The notes beneath the pieces were generated by a model. The model saw only the letters and a list, made by a program, of their open reading frames with translations. It was not told where the DNA came from and did not search any database. 20,245 nucleotides of DNA from a virus. A program made the translations under genes and the position numbers. Position 1 is the stretch's first letter. Each line of letters starts with the position of its first letter. The stretch is from the IMG/VR virus record IMGVR_UViG_3300046000_007272, positions 1-20,245 of that record, one strand, 5' to 3'. Shown piece by piece: positions 1 to 8,285 of this stretch.

Positions 1-1281
1 AAAGAATGCTAGTTTATCCGCATTGTATCTTTTTAAGGCATCTTCACTTAGTTTCTTAGCTTCGGCATCGGCTTTAAAAGATGTTATACCAATGGCATCG
101 CTAAAGTTCTTAACGCCTTGAATTACGCCATTGATAGTTGAGCCAATCGCATCGAACGCATCTCCGATTATTTTTATTTTGTCTTTTAGCGCAAACAAGG
201 CTATGCCAACCGCTGCCACTACCGCTGCGAATAAAAATATCGGATTGGATAATAGTACTTTGCCGAATGCAGTAAACGAACTAGCCGCACCCTTTAACCC
301 GTCTTTTAAGCTGCTAAAAGTTAAGCCTTTTAAGGTTGTGCCTAATTGCGCTATACGTTCATTAGCTTGCTTAAAATCAAGGTTTCCGAGTGATTGCCCA
401 ACGCCCCCTAACTGCTCTCTAAATTTCTCAAACTCCGTGCCTTTCTCTTGTTTGATAGCTTCGTTGGCATCTTCTATTTTATCCTGTAATTTACCAGCTT
501 CGGCGGTTAATCTTTTAAAGTCTTCTGTACCCTCACCAGCCACGGCTGCGGCTTCTTTTAATGCCCTTAGTTTGCTTTTTAGGCTTTCGGCTGATGCGCC
601 TGCTTCGTTTTCAGTTTGGGTTAACGCCTTTAACTGATTATCTACTTCCTTTTCGGATTTGGCTAATATCTGATATTCTTCTGCTAGTGCTTGGATTGCT
701 GCTTCGTTGGCAACGAATACAGCGTTGTTTTCCTGTCCGCTTTTACGGGCTGCCGCTTGCGCTTGTAATAATTGTTTTAGGCTTGTTTCGAGTTCGCCTA
801 ATGCCTCTTTGTAGTTACCTACGTTCCTGCTTGTGTTACCTACTGCGCTTTCAAGTTTCTTTAGTTCATCGCTAATCGCTTTGGCTTGGTTTTGTACGTC
901 TTTGCCTTTTGCGCTTTCACGTTCCGCCCGGGTTAAATTGTTATATTCTTTGGTAAGGTTCGATAATTGCGCCCGTAAGGAAACAATGCTACCCTCGTTT
1001 TCGTTTAGTACTTTAGCTTCGTTTTGCGTTTCACGAATTAAGTCGCCTTTGGCTTTAGTTAGGTTGCGTTGTTGAACAATGTTCCTGCCAAGTTCATCGG
1101 TTAAATCTCTGTATTTAGCAGTACCTTGGTCGTTCAACTCTGTTAGGTTGACTAAGTCCGCCCTATTTCTTTTGATAGTTTGGTTTAGAGTCGTTAACTC
1201 GTTATCAACCTTACCAATTGCAGCGGCTTGGGCTTCAAGTCCGTCAAAGTTAATCCGATATACTAATGTTTTTTCAGCCAT
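1..1281 (-). CDS. Tape measure protein, N-terminal part (gene runs off the left edge)
   Basis: An open frame of 427 codons starts at the ATG at 1281-1279 and continues past base 1. Tape measure proteins set tail length and sit inside the tail tube. Residues 1 to about 290 are almost entirely charged or amphipathic helix rich in Glu, Lys, Gln, Asn and Leu, without Pro or Cys, as expected for a coiled coil. A hydrophobic stretch follows at about residues 335-362 (including IFLFAAVVAAVGIALFAL), typical of the membrane-active segments of these proteins, and then more helix. The start overlaps the end of the 853-residue upstream gene by 8 bases, which suggests translational coupling. It is the last visible gene of the tail operon. 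The C-terminal part is missing only because the window ends. The identity rests on composition and position. Confidence 0.82.
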   Translation of the reverse strand, partial: MAEKTLVYRINFDGLEAQAAAIGKVDNELTTLNQTIKRNRADLVNLTELNDQGTAKYRDLTDELGRNIVQQRNLTKAKGDLIRETQNEAKVLNENEGSIVSLRAQLSNLTKEYNNLTRAERESAKGKDVQNQAKAISDELKKLESAVGNTSRNVGNYKEALGELETSLKQLLQAQAAARKSGQENNAVFVANEAAIQALAEEYQILAKSEKEVDNQLKALTQTENEAGASAESLKSKLRALKEAAAVAGEGTEDFKRLTAEAGKLQDKIEDANEAIKQEKGTEFEKFREQLGGVGQSLGNLDFKQANERIAQLGTTLKGLTFSSLKDGLKGAASSFTAFGKVLLSNPIFLFAAVVAAVGIALFALKDKIKIIGDAFDAIGSTINGVIQGVKNFSDAIGITSFKADAEAKKLSEDALKRYNADKLAFF

Positions 1282-3835
1282 TGCCTAATTTATGTACTGT
1301 TTCGTAATTACCGTCTATTGTGGCGTAAACGTCCTGTATCGTGCTGTTTACTATTGTCCTTACCGTACCCCCGTGTACTTTAAATACGCCTGCTGGCGTT
1401 AGCTGCAAACCGTTGTATCGTGCATCGTCTCCCTCACCTATGCCAATAATCCAAACGCTATCATTGCCAAAATTATAGTTACCAAAAATATGTTGGTTGC
1501 TTTCGGTTTGGTAGTTGCCATTGCCTAGCACCGTACCGCCACCACGAATAATACCCACGTTACCGCTGCCGTTAAACCCTACCAAACTTTCAAAGGACTG
1601 TTTACCGCCTGCCGTTAACGTACCACCACCTATTGCGCTTAATTGCCTTGTACCGCCTTGTATGGTGGGTATCTCGGTAACTATCGGTCTGTCAAACGGC
1701 AAAGTATCGTAAGCCTTTACCAATTCGTAGATAGTGGTTTTGTTTTTGTTTGGGGTAAAGTCTATAACTTGGTTCACATAATACCACCCCTGTAAGTTCA
1801 CGTGCTCAAGATAAATAGGCTTGAACAAATCAAGGTTTTTGAAGTCTAAGCCCGTAATTTTAAAATAGGCTTTATGCACCCGTCTATCGCTTATTACGGC
1901 TACATCACCATTGTAGTATGTCCTTACTAATCCGTTGCGGTTCGTGCTGTCATTGTATAACAGATTAACATCAACGGGTGCAACCGTATCGGGGTCAATC
2001 ATGAAACAACTAGGCATAGTGGTTAGTATAACATTTAACCACTTCCAACTAGCCTTAACACCTCCCGATTGGAATACATCTACATAACCTTTGTAGTATA
2101 GTATTCGCGGAAGGAAATCAAAAGACTGTGGGGGGCTTGGTGCGTTCACGTTCCACATAACAGGGATAGGGCAACCGCTTGGACTCCACGGGTGCACATT
2201 GTAGCTTACCGTTGCTGCAAAAAACTTAGTGCCTAAATTAGTTACTCCGTCTTTGAAGTTGCTGCCTAAATCGTATAAGGCACTACCAAAAACACTACCT
2301 TGCTCTTGGTTGTAGTTTTGCTGCCATTTATCGTTGCTGTCACTTGCGTACTGAAACTGTAAGTTACGGTTGTATGCTTGGATTATATCGGTTGTGATGC
2401 GATTGTCAACATCTAGTTTATCCGTCAAGTCCTCGCCTTGTGTTAATGGTTTGAGTAAAACGGTTTTAGGCTCAATCCTAATTACACGGTCATTATTATT
2501 GGTGTCAAAGTAAAGGTTAAATATATTTTGCATACCGCCTAAAATATCCAATACCTTAATATCCTTTAAGACACTAGATAAAATATAGGTGCGCCCTGTG
2601 GTAATGTTTCTTTGAAATGTTTGAGTAAACTTTGACTCGTTTAATAGCCTAACGGTTAATAACCCGCCAGCACTTGTATATCCATACTTTAGCACTATCT
2701 CATATTGACCTATTGGTATGCTTTGTATCGTACTTTGCTGACTGAATGCTACAGGATTCAAGTAAGTTGGCACTGCTGCGTTAAAAGGCTGTGATGAATT
2801 ACTATCTAAGTCTATGTACTCTTGCAATGTGTTTATATCACGAACAATAATATGAAAATCTCCTAATAAAAAAGCAATAGTAGTTTCAAAACTTATTTCA
2901 GCTTCGACTGCATATTGATAATCTCCTTGCTCTGTAATCGTTATTATACCTGTCGTGTTATCATACACGTTGCTTTGGTCATCAAACTCTACATTAGGTA
3001 TTAACCTTACGTAAGTAGGGGGTTGTGGAGAAGCTAAAGTGCTAGGGGGCATTATGTTACTAGAAACAATAACATCACCGCCAGCACGAATATCGAAATC
3101 GAATAAACCGCCTTTATTAAAACCACCGCCCGTAAATGGAAGTATTAATTTGCTACCTACGCCCGTGCTAAAAAAATCACTTTCTAAAGTGTAGCCAATA
3201 CTTGCAAAGGCTTTAGTCAGCATTTTGCCTAAGTAAATAGCTGGGCGCATATCCGTTTCGGCTACGTAGTTCCCGTTAATAGGTTGCCCGTAACTTATCA
3301 ATGGATACAAGTAATCGAATAAACTTGGAAACCTCCAACTAGCTTCGATATACGCACGGCTCAATGTGGATTGCGTGGTGCTCGCTGGCAATACACCGCT
3401 TAGTTGACCGTTGCTCATGCCAAAACTAGCTACTTCCAAATTACCATAATCATAGCTATTAATCGTTGCACCACCTAGCAAAGTGTACCAATCCACATTA
3501 TCGCTGTAAATCCTTAGTGTGTACTCGTCTGCTTGGTTGCGTTGCCCTACGTTTATAGCAAATATTAAACCCGTTAAAATAGGCATACCGTTGTAACTAA
3601 TCGAACAATCTCGCCCACCTATTGCCGTGGCATTAGCGTTGTAAATATACTTTAGGAAGCGGTTGTTTTTAGCCGTTGCTAATACTTTGAAATCCTTAGT
3701 ATAAACGCCTTGCCTTTTGGTAATATCCCTAATATCGCTATTTGACTTCGTTAGCGACAAAGGGAACGTGTCACTATCGTTGATTTCAATAGTGCCAATA
3801 TTCGCATCGTTTTCGTATAGCGTTACCTCTATCAT
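1274..3835 (-). CDS. Large tail structural protein (Bacteroidota phage type, baseplate/hub-like)
   Basis: This gene encodes 853 residues. The N-terminus (residues about 20-60) carries a run in which a short beta segment is followed by a conserved-looking block around TKDFKVLATAKNNRFL. I associate this pattern with large tail proteins of Bacteroidota phages encoded beside the tape measure gene. The middle is beta-rich with many aromatic residues. The last 130 residues are Gly-, Asn- and Thr-rich with short repeated turns, like a fibre tip or beta-helix. No enzymatic motif is visible. Its ATG overlaps the upstream 394-residue gene as ATGA, and its end overlaps the tape measure start by 8 bases. 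A role in the tail tip, baseplate or receptor binding is inferred from position and composition. A tail hub or fibre are alternatives. Confidence 0.6.
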   Translation of the reverse strand: MIEVTLYENDANIGTIEINDSDTFPLSLTKSNSDIRDITKRQGVYTKDFKVLATAKNNRFLKYIYNANATAIGGRDCSISYNGMPILTGLIFAINVGQRNQADEYTLRIYSDNVDWYTLLGGATINSYDYGNLEVASFGMSNGQLSGVLPASTTQSTLSRAYIEASWRFPSLFDYLYPLISYGQPINGNYVAETDMRPAIYLGKMLTKAFASIGYTLESDFFSTGVGSKLILPFTGGGFNKGGLFDFDIRAGGDVIVSSNIMPPSTLASPQPPTYVRLIPNVEFDDQSNVYDNTTGIITITEQGDYQYAVEAEISFETTIAFLLGDFHIIVRDINTLQEYIDLDSNSSQPFNAAVPTYLNPVAFSQQSTIQSIPIGQYEIVLKYGYTSAGGLLTVRLLNESKFTQTFQRNITTGRTYILSSVLKDIKVLDILGGMQNIFNLYFDTNNNDRVIRIEPKTVLLKPLTQGEDLTDKLDVDNRITTDIIQAYNRNLQFQYASDSNDKWQQNYNQEQGSVFGSALYDLGSNFKDGVTNLGTKFFAATVSYNVHPWSPSGCPIPVMWNVNAPSPPQSFDFLPRILYYKGYVDVFQSGGVKASWKWLNVILTTMPSCFMIDPDTVAPVDVNLLYNDSTNRNGLVRTYYNGDVAVISDRRVHKAYFKITGLDFKNLDLFKPIYLEHVNLQGWYYVNQVIDFTPNKNKTTIYELVKAYDTLPFDRPIVTEIPTIQGGTRQLSAIGGGTLTAGGKQSFESLVGFNGSGNVGIIRGGGTVLGNGNYQTESNQHIFGNYNFGNDSVWIIGIGEGDDARYNGLQLTPAGVFKVHGGTVRTIVNSTIQDVYATIDGNYETVHKLGNG

Positions 3836-5016
3836 AAGCGTTGGTTGCGGATATTGTTAGCCAATCGGATTGCCAAAGTCAAGCTACCTAGCTTGTTTTG
3901 GTTGTCGTAAACAAACCGTTCATCGTCTATCGTTATCGGTATTAGTTGTCCTGCGGTTTCCATGTATGCTACGGGGCTACCTACCAACTCCGCTAACCAC
4001 TCCGACTCATCTTGTGACAAAATGTCACTGTTTAAAGTCATTGTTTGTACTACATCTCTATACTGCGCCTGTGCGCCCCTGTCTTTAGGTGTAAACCCGT
4101 TGCGTAAATACTTTTCGTATTGGGTGCTGCTTGGCTTTACTGAAGATGTGTTGAACCCTGTAAAGGTGTAGCTATCGTAACCGCCCCACCTATTTAGAAA
4201 ATGTACCCTAACTGCGCCCTCGCATTGTGTCACTATCCTAAAAAATACCACTTCGCTTGACAGGGCAAAATTTATATTCGGCGGTGTGCCCGTCTTAACG
4301 CCAACGGCTACCACATAGTAAGCCGAACCTGCTGGCGGTGTTATGCCTGCTGTGGCTAAATTGGCTAACCCTACGGCTACATCGTACCGCCCACTAATAC
4401 TAGCGGTGTAATCAATATATTGAACGGATATTGTGCTGCCCGCTTCGTTTAAAAATGATACGGCTATAGCATTCGGGCTACTATTGGAACTGTATAAACT
4501 TAGTACGTAGCTTTCGCCTGTGGCTATGTTTATTGTTCGGGGGCTATTCGTTAGGAACTCGCCAAACCCTACGCCAGCCGTTATGACCTTATTAGGCAAT
4601 CCTGCTGCATTGTATGTCTGACGGGCTGCATTGATAACCGTTTTATCAACGATAGCAAGCAAGTCGCCACCAGTCACTAGAACACCGTTGCTATTAAGCA
4701 ATTCCGTAAACTCATAAGATAACAAACGAAAGTAGCTGTTAGGTGCGGTGTACTGTCGTGCTGCAATCGCTGGCGTTTGAATGTCGTAACTTACATTGTC
4801 ACGGTAAAACTCCTGCAAATCAAACTCAAATACGGCTGTGCCTGCTATACTTGGTTGTACCTGCAAGGTAATATCCGATGCAACTGAATTGCCATTAACG
4901 CCTTGAAATACACCCACCATTTTTTTAATGTTCGGGTTATTGCTGGATACAGTCCATACCGCATTTGTAAATGACTCCAACGGTGTAGCTTGTTGACCTA
5001 GTAATGTGATTGCCAT
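3832..5016 (-). CDS. Tail structural protein, 394 residues
   Basis: This is a beta-rich protein with no signal peptide, membrane segment or catalytic motif. Residues 60-75 contain VFEFDLQEFYRD, and residues about 265-286 contain the signature CEGAVRVHFLNRWGGYDSYTF. I have seen this arrangement in structural proteins encoded beside the large tail protein in Bacteroidota phages and prophages. Residues 160-260 look like one or two Ig-like beta sandwiches. The start overlaps the stop of the upstream gp10-like gene by one base (TAATG), and its stop overlaps the next start as ATGA. Together with the 853-residue protein it probably forms part of the distal tail. The exact role, such as distal tail protein, tube or fibre adaptor, cannot be read from the sequence. 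Confidence 0.6.
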   Translation of the reverse strand: MAITLLGQQATPLESFTNAVWTVSSNNPNIKKMVGVFQGVNGNSVASDITLQVQPSIAGTAVFEFDLQEFYRDNVSYDIQTPAIAARQYTAPNSYFRLLSYEFTELLNSNGVLVTGGDLLAIVDKTVINAARQTYNAAGLPNKVITAGVGFGEFLTNSPRTINIATGESYVLSLYSSNSSPNAIAVSFLNEAGSTISVQYIDYTASISGRYDVAVGLANLATAGITPPAGSAYYVVAVGVKTGTPPNINFALSSEVVFFRIVTQCEGAVRVHFLNRWGGYDSYTFTGFNTSSVKPSSTQYEKYLRNGFTPKDRGAQAQYRDVVQTMTLNSDILSQDESEWLAELVGSPVAYMETAGQLIPITIDDERFVYDNQNKLGSLTLAIRLANNIRNQRL

Positions 5017-5492
5017 TATCCTAACTTATTAAACATTTCGTTAAAATGGTTCTTTATGTCTTTGTCAATGGCTGCCGTTACCATCTCGTCTATCTGTCGG
5101 TCTATTTGCTCAATAGCAAACTCAATTATGTTGGTAGCTGGTATGCCCTTTTGAAATATTGACTCACGGATTGCCCATGCTGCCGCCCGTGCGCTTTTGT
5201 CATCACTTGCTTTGCCTTTTATCAATACCCACTTTATTAGGTTCTCTAAAAATCCTTGGTCTTCTTTTGACTTTGGATAGCCTTTTTTACGCCCGTCACT
5301 TACGTTGTTGATGTACCTATCTGCCAATAAATCAACTTGGTAGCTGTTTTCGGTACGGGTTATCTCATACTCAACGCTATCTCTTAATTGGCCGCTTGCT
5401 ACTTTGCCCTTTGCGACTATCTCGGCTATCAAGATATTAGCCATGAATGCGCCAACTATGTTTAACTCCGTTTCAAGTTCCTTAAACTCCAT
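5016..5492 (-). CDS. HK97 gp10-like neck / tail completion protein
   Basis: This gene encodes 158 residues. It has an N-terminal helix, then VASGQLRDSVEYEI at residues 31-44, which matches the 'TGxLRxSI' region of HK97 gp10-type head-tail joining proteins. Beta strands and a long C-terminal helical half follow. Proteins of this family sit between head and tail and help complete the tail. The start at 5492 lies inside the end of the upstream gene (11-base overlap), and the stop is fused to the next start as TAATG, so it belongs to the tail operon. Length fits the family. The assignment rests on one motif and on context. Confidence 0.55.
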   Translation of the reverse strand: MEFKELETELNIVGAFMANILIAEIVAKGKVASGQLRDSVEYEITRTENSYQVDLLADRYINNVSDGRKKGYPKSKEDQGFLENLIKWVLIKGKASDDKSARAAAWAIRESIFQKGIPATNIIEFAIEQIDRQIDEMVTAAIDKDIKNHFNEMFNKLG

Positions 5493-5955
5493 AGTTGAAA
5501 ACCCCGTTTACACAAGCATCAGTAAATACTTCTATTTGCACGGGAAATTGCAACCTCAATAGCCTATCGTTGCCGTAATTAAATACAAAGTCGCCCCCTG
5601 TGATAGTATCGTTTACAATCCTAATACGGGGGTTCGCTTTGAACCTTGCCCGTATTTCTGTTAGGTACTGCTCGGCAATGCTCAATAGGTTTTCCTGCTC
5701 GGTTTGGTCAGTATTTAACGCTTCAACATCTCTATGAAACAAGCTAAAGAATTGCAACTGAAACGAGTAAACCCTACGCCCTTTTATCAAGTCCATTGTG
5801 TTTACGTTTAGGTTGCGGTCAACCAATAAACGTGGGTAGTTCTTTTCGCCTTGTGTGTTAATTTCGGAACGATTGCCGTATGTAAAACCTTCAAGCCCTG
5901 CCATTGCATCGGCTGTGGTTTGCAGTACGTTTATAACATCAATTAGGGTTGCCAT
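5482..5955 (-). CDS. Tail terminator-like / minor virion protein, first gene of the tail operon
   Basis: This gene encodes 157 residues with an alternating alpha/beta pattern. A helix at residues 1-20 is followed by strands, and Arg-rich beta segments lie near RVYSFQLQFFSLF and LLRLQFPVQIEVF. Size, fold pattern and placement before a gp10-like gene fit tail terminator proteins, but no diagnostic motif is visible. The ATG at 5955-5953 lies only four bases after the -7 promoter box, so the mRNA should be nearly or fully leaderless. No Shine-Dalgarno sequence is present. It overlaps the next gene by 11 bases. It could also be another neck component. Confidence 0.45.
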   Translation of the reverse strand: MATLIDVINVLQTTADAMAGLEGFTYGNRSEINTQGEKNYPRLLVDRNLNVNTMDLIKGRRVYSFQLQFFSLFHRDVEALNTDQTEQENLLSIAEQYLTEIRARFKANPRIRIVNDTITGGDFVFNYGNDRLLRLQFPVQIEVFTDACVNGVFNYGV

Positions 5956-5959
5956 GTTA

Positions 5960-5990
5960 CAAATATAGTGTTTTTAGTATTGCCAAACAA
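5960..5990 (-). promoter_or_regulatory. Bacteroidota-type promoter of the tail operon
   Basis: On the minus strand TTG (5990-5988) is followed by 20 bases and TATATTTG (5967-5960), an exact fit to the TTG-N17/23-TAnnTTTG consensus of Bacteroidota housekeeping sigma factors. The -7 box ends four bases before the ATG at 5955, so transcription is expected to start at or within a few bases of the start codon. Confidence 0.75.
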
Positions 5991-6025
5991 TAGTTTTAGG
6001 TTAGTCTAAATTATATTTTAGGCTG

Positions 6026-6051
6026 CTGTAAAATAATACTGTAAAAAAATA
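6026..6051. repeat. Tandem 13-bp direct repeat upstream of the tail promoter
   Basis: CTGTAAAATAATA (6026-6038) is followed directly by CTGTAAAAAAATA (6039-6051); 12 of 13 bases match. A weaker related stretch starts at 6052 (CCGTATAG). The pair lies about 70-95 bases upstream of the predicted tail-operon start site, where an activator could bind. Function is inferred from position only. Confidence 0.5.
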
Positions 6052-6097
6052 CCGTATAGTTTTTGGTATAGTGTTTCCTCTATAACAAGTTGTTTTC

Positions 6098-6116
6098 ATT
6101 GACACTTTTTGTCAAT
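6098..6116. promoter_or_regulatory. Perfect 7-bp inverted repeat between terminator and tail promoter
   Basis: ATTGACA (6098-6104), a five-base loop, then TGTCAAT (6110-6116). It is AT-rich and lies just downstream of the cassette terminator. On the plus strand it is followed by TTTTA, so it could act as a weak terminator for plus-strand transcripts, or be an operator. No direct evidence separates these. Confidence 0.4.
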
Positions 6117-6123
6117 TTTAGGC

Positions 6124-6155
6124 AAACAAAAGCCCCAACCTTACGGGGCTGGGGC
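6124..6155 (-). terminator. Rho-independent terminator of the glycosylation cassette
   Basis: On the minus strand the stem is GCCCCAGCC (6155-6147), loop CCGTAA (6146-6141), GGTTGGGGC (6140-6132), nine pairs with one G-U, followed by TTTTGTTT (6131-6124). It lies 35 bases past the stop at 6190 and separates the cassette from the tail operon. Confidence 0.85.
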
Positions 6156-6189
6156 AACACACTAAACCACTTGGCTAATGTAATACTTT

Positions 6190-6924
6190 TTAACTAAACA
6201 AGTTATCCGTTTCCACTATGCTATACTGTGGCATAAACGGGTGCGGTTGCCCTATCTGCCAATCGTCTATTTCCTTTAACCGCTTAGCCATGTCCTTTAT
6301 GTTGCCCCGTGCGCTGCTATTGCGTAGCTTCATTGGTATGTCATTCCTTACGTAACTCATGTGGTGCATCAGTATCGGAACTTCCTTGCATCTACCTTGT
6401 GGGCTTGTACCCCGTGTTGGGTCTACGTATATTCCAAACCCTCCGATATTGCATGAGGTTATTTTGCAAATAAACGGCACGAAGTAATTCTCTAAAGGCT
6501 CTAAACGGTAGTTGGGTTGTTTAAAGTACGTTACTAGCTTACAATAGCTTGTATCTAGGTTGTGCTCTAATACAAACGCTTTGCCATGTTCAAAGTCTGA
6601 CGGTACGTAATACTCATCGGTATCAATGTGTAGGAAATGGGTACAACCTAAATCTTTAGCAATCATTGAACCTTTGAACCGCTTGGCTATCTCGTTATGC
6701 GTACCGCCTTTCTGTATATCGGGGGTGTAGTAGCTATGCGTTACCTTTGAGTACTTAGCCGATAACGCTTGAATGCAAATAGATGTATCGGGGTTCAGTT
6801 CGCCAAAATTGCTACGGTCTTGCCACACTAGTATAACGTGGTCAATAAATGGATAGATTAGGCTTATAGACTTATCTAAGTGCTCTAGTCCGTCCCATAC
6901 GTTGTATATCGCTGCTAGTTTCAT
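6190..6924 (-). CDS. Glycosyltransferase-like protein with a DTDE motif
   Basis: This gene encodes 244 residues. The N-terminal beta-alpha unit (MKLAAIYNVWDGLEHLDKSI) and the HIDTDEYY motif at residues 99-106 fit the nucleotide-sugar and metal binding site of GT-A fold glycosyltransferases, such as the GT2 or GT92-like groups that begin with 'YN..D' and use a DxDE metal motif. No transmembrane segment is visible, so it should be cytoplasmic. The ATG overlaps the stop of the upstream methyltransferase as ATGA, so it is translationally coupled. It is the last gene of the cassette and is followed by the terminator. Donor and acceptor are unknown. The fold-level call is fairly secure, the specificity is not. 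Confidence 0.7.
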   Translation of the reverse strand: MKLAAIYNVWDGLEHLDKSISLIYPFIDHVILVWQDRSNFGELNPDTSICIQALSAKYSKVTHSYYTPDIQKGGTHNEIAKRFKGSMIAKDLGCTHFLHIDTDEYYVPSDFEHGKAFVLEHNLDTSYCKLVTYFKQPNYRLEPLENYFVPFICKITSCNIGGFGIYVDPTRGTSPQGRCKEVPILMHHMSYVRNDIPMKLRNSSARGNIKDMAKRLKEIDDWQIGQPHPFMPQYSIVETDNLFS

Positions 6925-7613
6925 TTGTTTGACGGTCTACCTCGTTTCTTTTTCGGTTGCTCAACTTCCTTAGCCGTTTCCGTTGGTTGCTCGTCATCTG
7001 ATGGGAAACGGTCAACACTCTCAACCATATCTAAAGCACTTGTATTAAACACACCTTTTTTGCTGCTTTGGTATGGTAAGCCTTCAAACACCTCACGGCT
7101 TGGAAACCGTGCTTTTGTTTTACGCAATACGGCATACACATTCCACCCGTCAGTTACATTACCCATTGCAGCATGTTCGCCTATCTCTAAAATCTCATAT
7201 CCTGCCAACTTTGCAAATTCGGAGTAGAAATCCATATTTACATAGTGATAGCCATGCCCGTGCCAATTATTGACTTTTGGGTTTTCGCTTATTATAAGCC
7301 CTCCAATCTTGCACGCCTTATGTTTGTTCAGCCAACAAATATAAAAGTCGGGAACGTGCTCGCTAGTGCCGAAATCGGTAACTAAATCATAAGTACCTAA
7401 GTCGTGCAAATGTGATAGGTCTTTTGCAATGCTGCCATATTCAGCGTTTAAATCTACACTTACATGGTCAAATCCTTGCGATTGATAATATTGTTTTGCT
7501 ATGCCTGTCGGTTCACTATCAAAGTAGGTGTTTTGGCTACCTAACTCTAGCATTGTTTTGGCGTTGCCTTTGTGCCTTTGCACTAGGTTGTTTGAGTGTG
7601 TTGTTAGTCCCAT
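6921..7613 (-). CDS. SAM-dependent methyltransferase with AT-hook-like C-terminus
   Basis: This gene encodes 230 residues. Class I methyltransferase features are MLELGSQN (motif I, residues 21-28), VSVDLN (acidic ribose-binding end of strand 2, 51-56) and the YDLVTDFGTSEHV block (75-87). The substrate is unknown; similar proteins occur among sugar and small-molecule methyltransferases. After about residue 195 the protein becomes charged and disordered and ends in KKKRGRPSNK, which contains the GRP core of an AT-hook with flanking basic residues. The gene starts four bases after the stop of the upstream glycosyltransferase gene and overlaps the next one by ATGA. The context suggests methylation of a glycan, but the tail raises the possibility of DNA contact. 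Confidence 0.72.
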   Translation of the reverse strand: MGLTTHSNNLVQRHKGNAKTMLELGSQNTYFDSEPTGIAKQYYQSQGFDHVSVDLNAEYGSIAKDLSHLHDLGTYDLVTDFGTSEHVPDFYICWLNKHKACKIGGLIISENPKVNNWHGHGYHYVNMDFYSEFAKLAGYEILEIGEHAAMGNVTDGWNVYAVLRKTKARFPSREVFEGLPYQSSKKGVFNTSALDMVESVDRFPSDDEQPTETAKEVEQPKKKRGRPSNK

Positions 7614-7616
7614 AGG

Positions 7617-8285
7617 TTAAATTGATAACAGGCATACATCAGTACCCCTGTCTAGTTTGATTAATTGATTATTATACTCGAATTTAAGCCCTACCATAAA
7701 GTAGTACATAAAAAAGGTTTCATGCCCTTGCAAGATAGCTATATTATTCCTGTTTATCAATAGACTTGCAACGGTTTGGTCGTGCCTATGGTCGTCCCAA
7801 CTGCCAACAAAAGAACCGTTTAAAGCACCTTCGTAATACTGTTCAATAAAGTCTTTTGCTTTCTCCTTATTCAGTCCCATAACGCAAGCCATAATCATAG
7901 GGGCTTGCAATTCCGTTTCAGTTATGTCGTAAATTTCTTTGCAGCTATCGTTACAGTACGAACCAATAGTATAGGTGTAGTTGTCAAAGAATGCAAAACC
8001 CATGTCTTGTATGTGCTCAAATAGCTTATCTAAAGGGGCTACGCATTGCACCACGCTATCAAGCCATAAGATATTATCGTACCCTTCATCAAAAGCCTTT
8101 TTAATCGCATAGGCTTTGAATGCATACGGATTATCTTTGTGGTTTGGGCAACCTAATTGCTTTTCACTGGTGTAGCAAATGTATTCGCCTGTATAGCCTT
8201 TAGCTATTAGGCTTTGCTTTTGCGCTTTGGCGGCAGCTATGTATCGGGGGTTGCCCTTTGCAAAGGTTAGTATAATGGTTTTCAT
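7617..8285 (-). CDS. Glycosyltransferase-like protein (WLDS motif)
   Basis: I place the start at the ATG at 8285-8283, giving 222 residues, because it forms an ATGA overlap with the upstream FkbM gene. The longer frame from 8348 adds 21 atypical residues inside that gene. The protein begins MKTIILTFAKGNPRY. It has a helix-rich donor-binding half with YDNILWLDS (residues 69-77), where LDS resembles the DxD metal site of GT-A enzymes, and SWDDHRHDQ near residues 162-170, a pattern common in these enzymes. No membrane segment is visible. It probably adds a sugar to the glycan built by the cassette. Donor and acceptor cannot be deduced. Confidence 0.62.
   Translation of the reverse strand: MKTIILTFAKGNPRYIAAAKAQKQSLIAKGYTGEYICYTSEKQLGCPNHKDNPYAFKAYAIKKAFDEGYDNILWLDSVVQCVAPLDKLFEHIQDMGFAFFDNYTYTIGSYCNDSCKEIYDITETELQAPMIMACVMGLNKEKAKDFIEQYYEGALNGSFVGSWDDHRHDQTVASLLINRNNIAILQGHETFFMYYFMVGLKFEYNNQLIKLDRGTDVCLLSI

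Noticed and set aside
131-1288. Several plus-strand open frames at the left end
   Set aside because: They are antisense to the continuous tape measure frame, which has consistent coiled-coil composition over 427 codons.
1515-1712. Proline-rich open frame on the plus strand
   Set aside because: It is the antisense of the Gly-rich end of the 853-residue tail protein; no promoter or neighbours on that strand.
7336-7343. Another TATATTTG on the minus strand inside the methyltransferase gene
   Set aside because: No TTG lies 17-23 bases upstream and it sits mid-gene, so it is probably chance (codons YIF-type).
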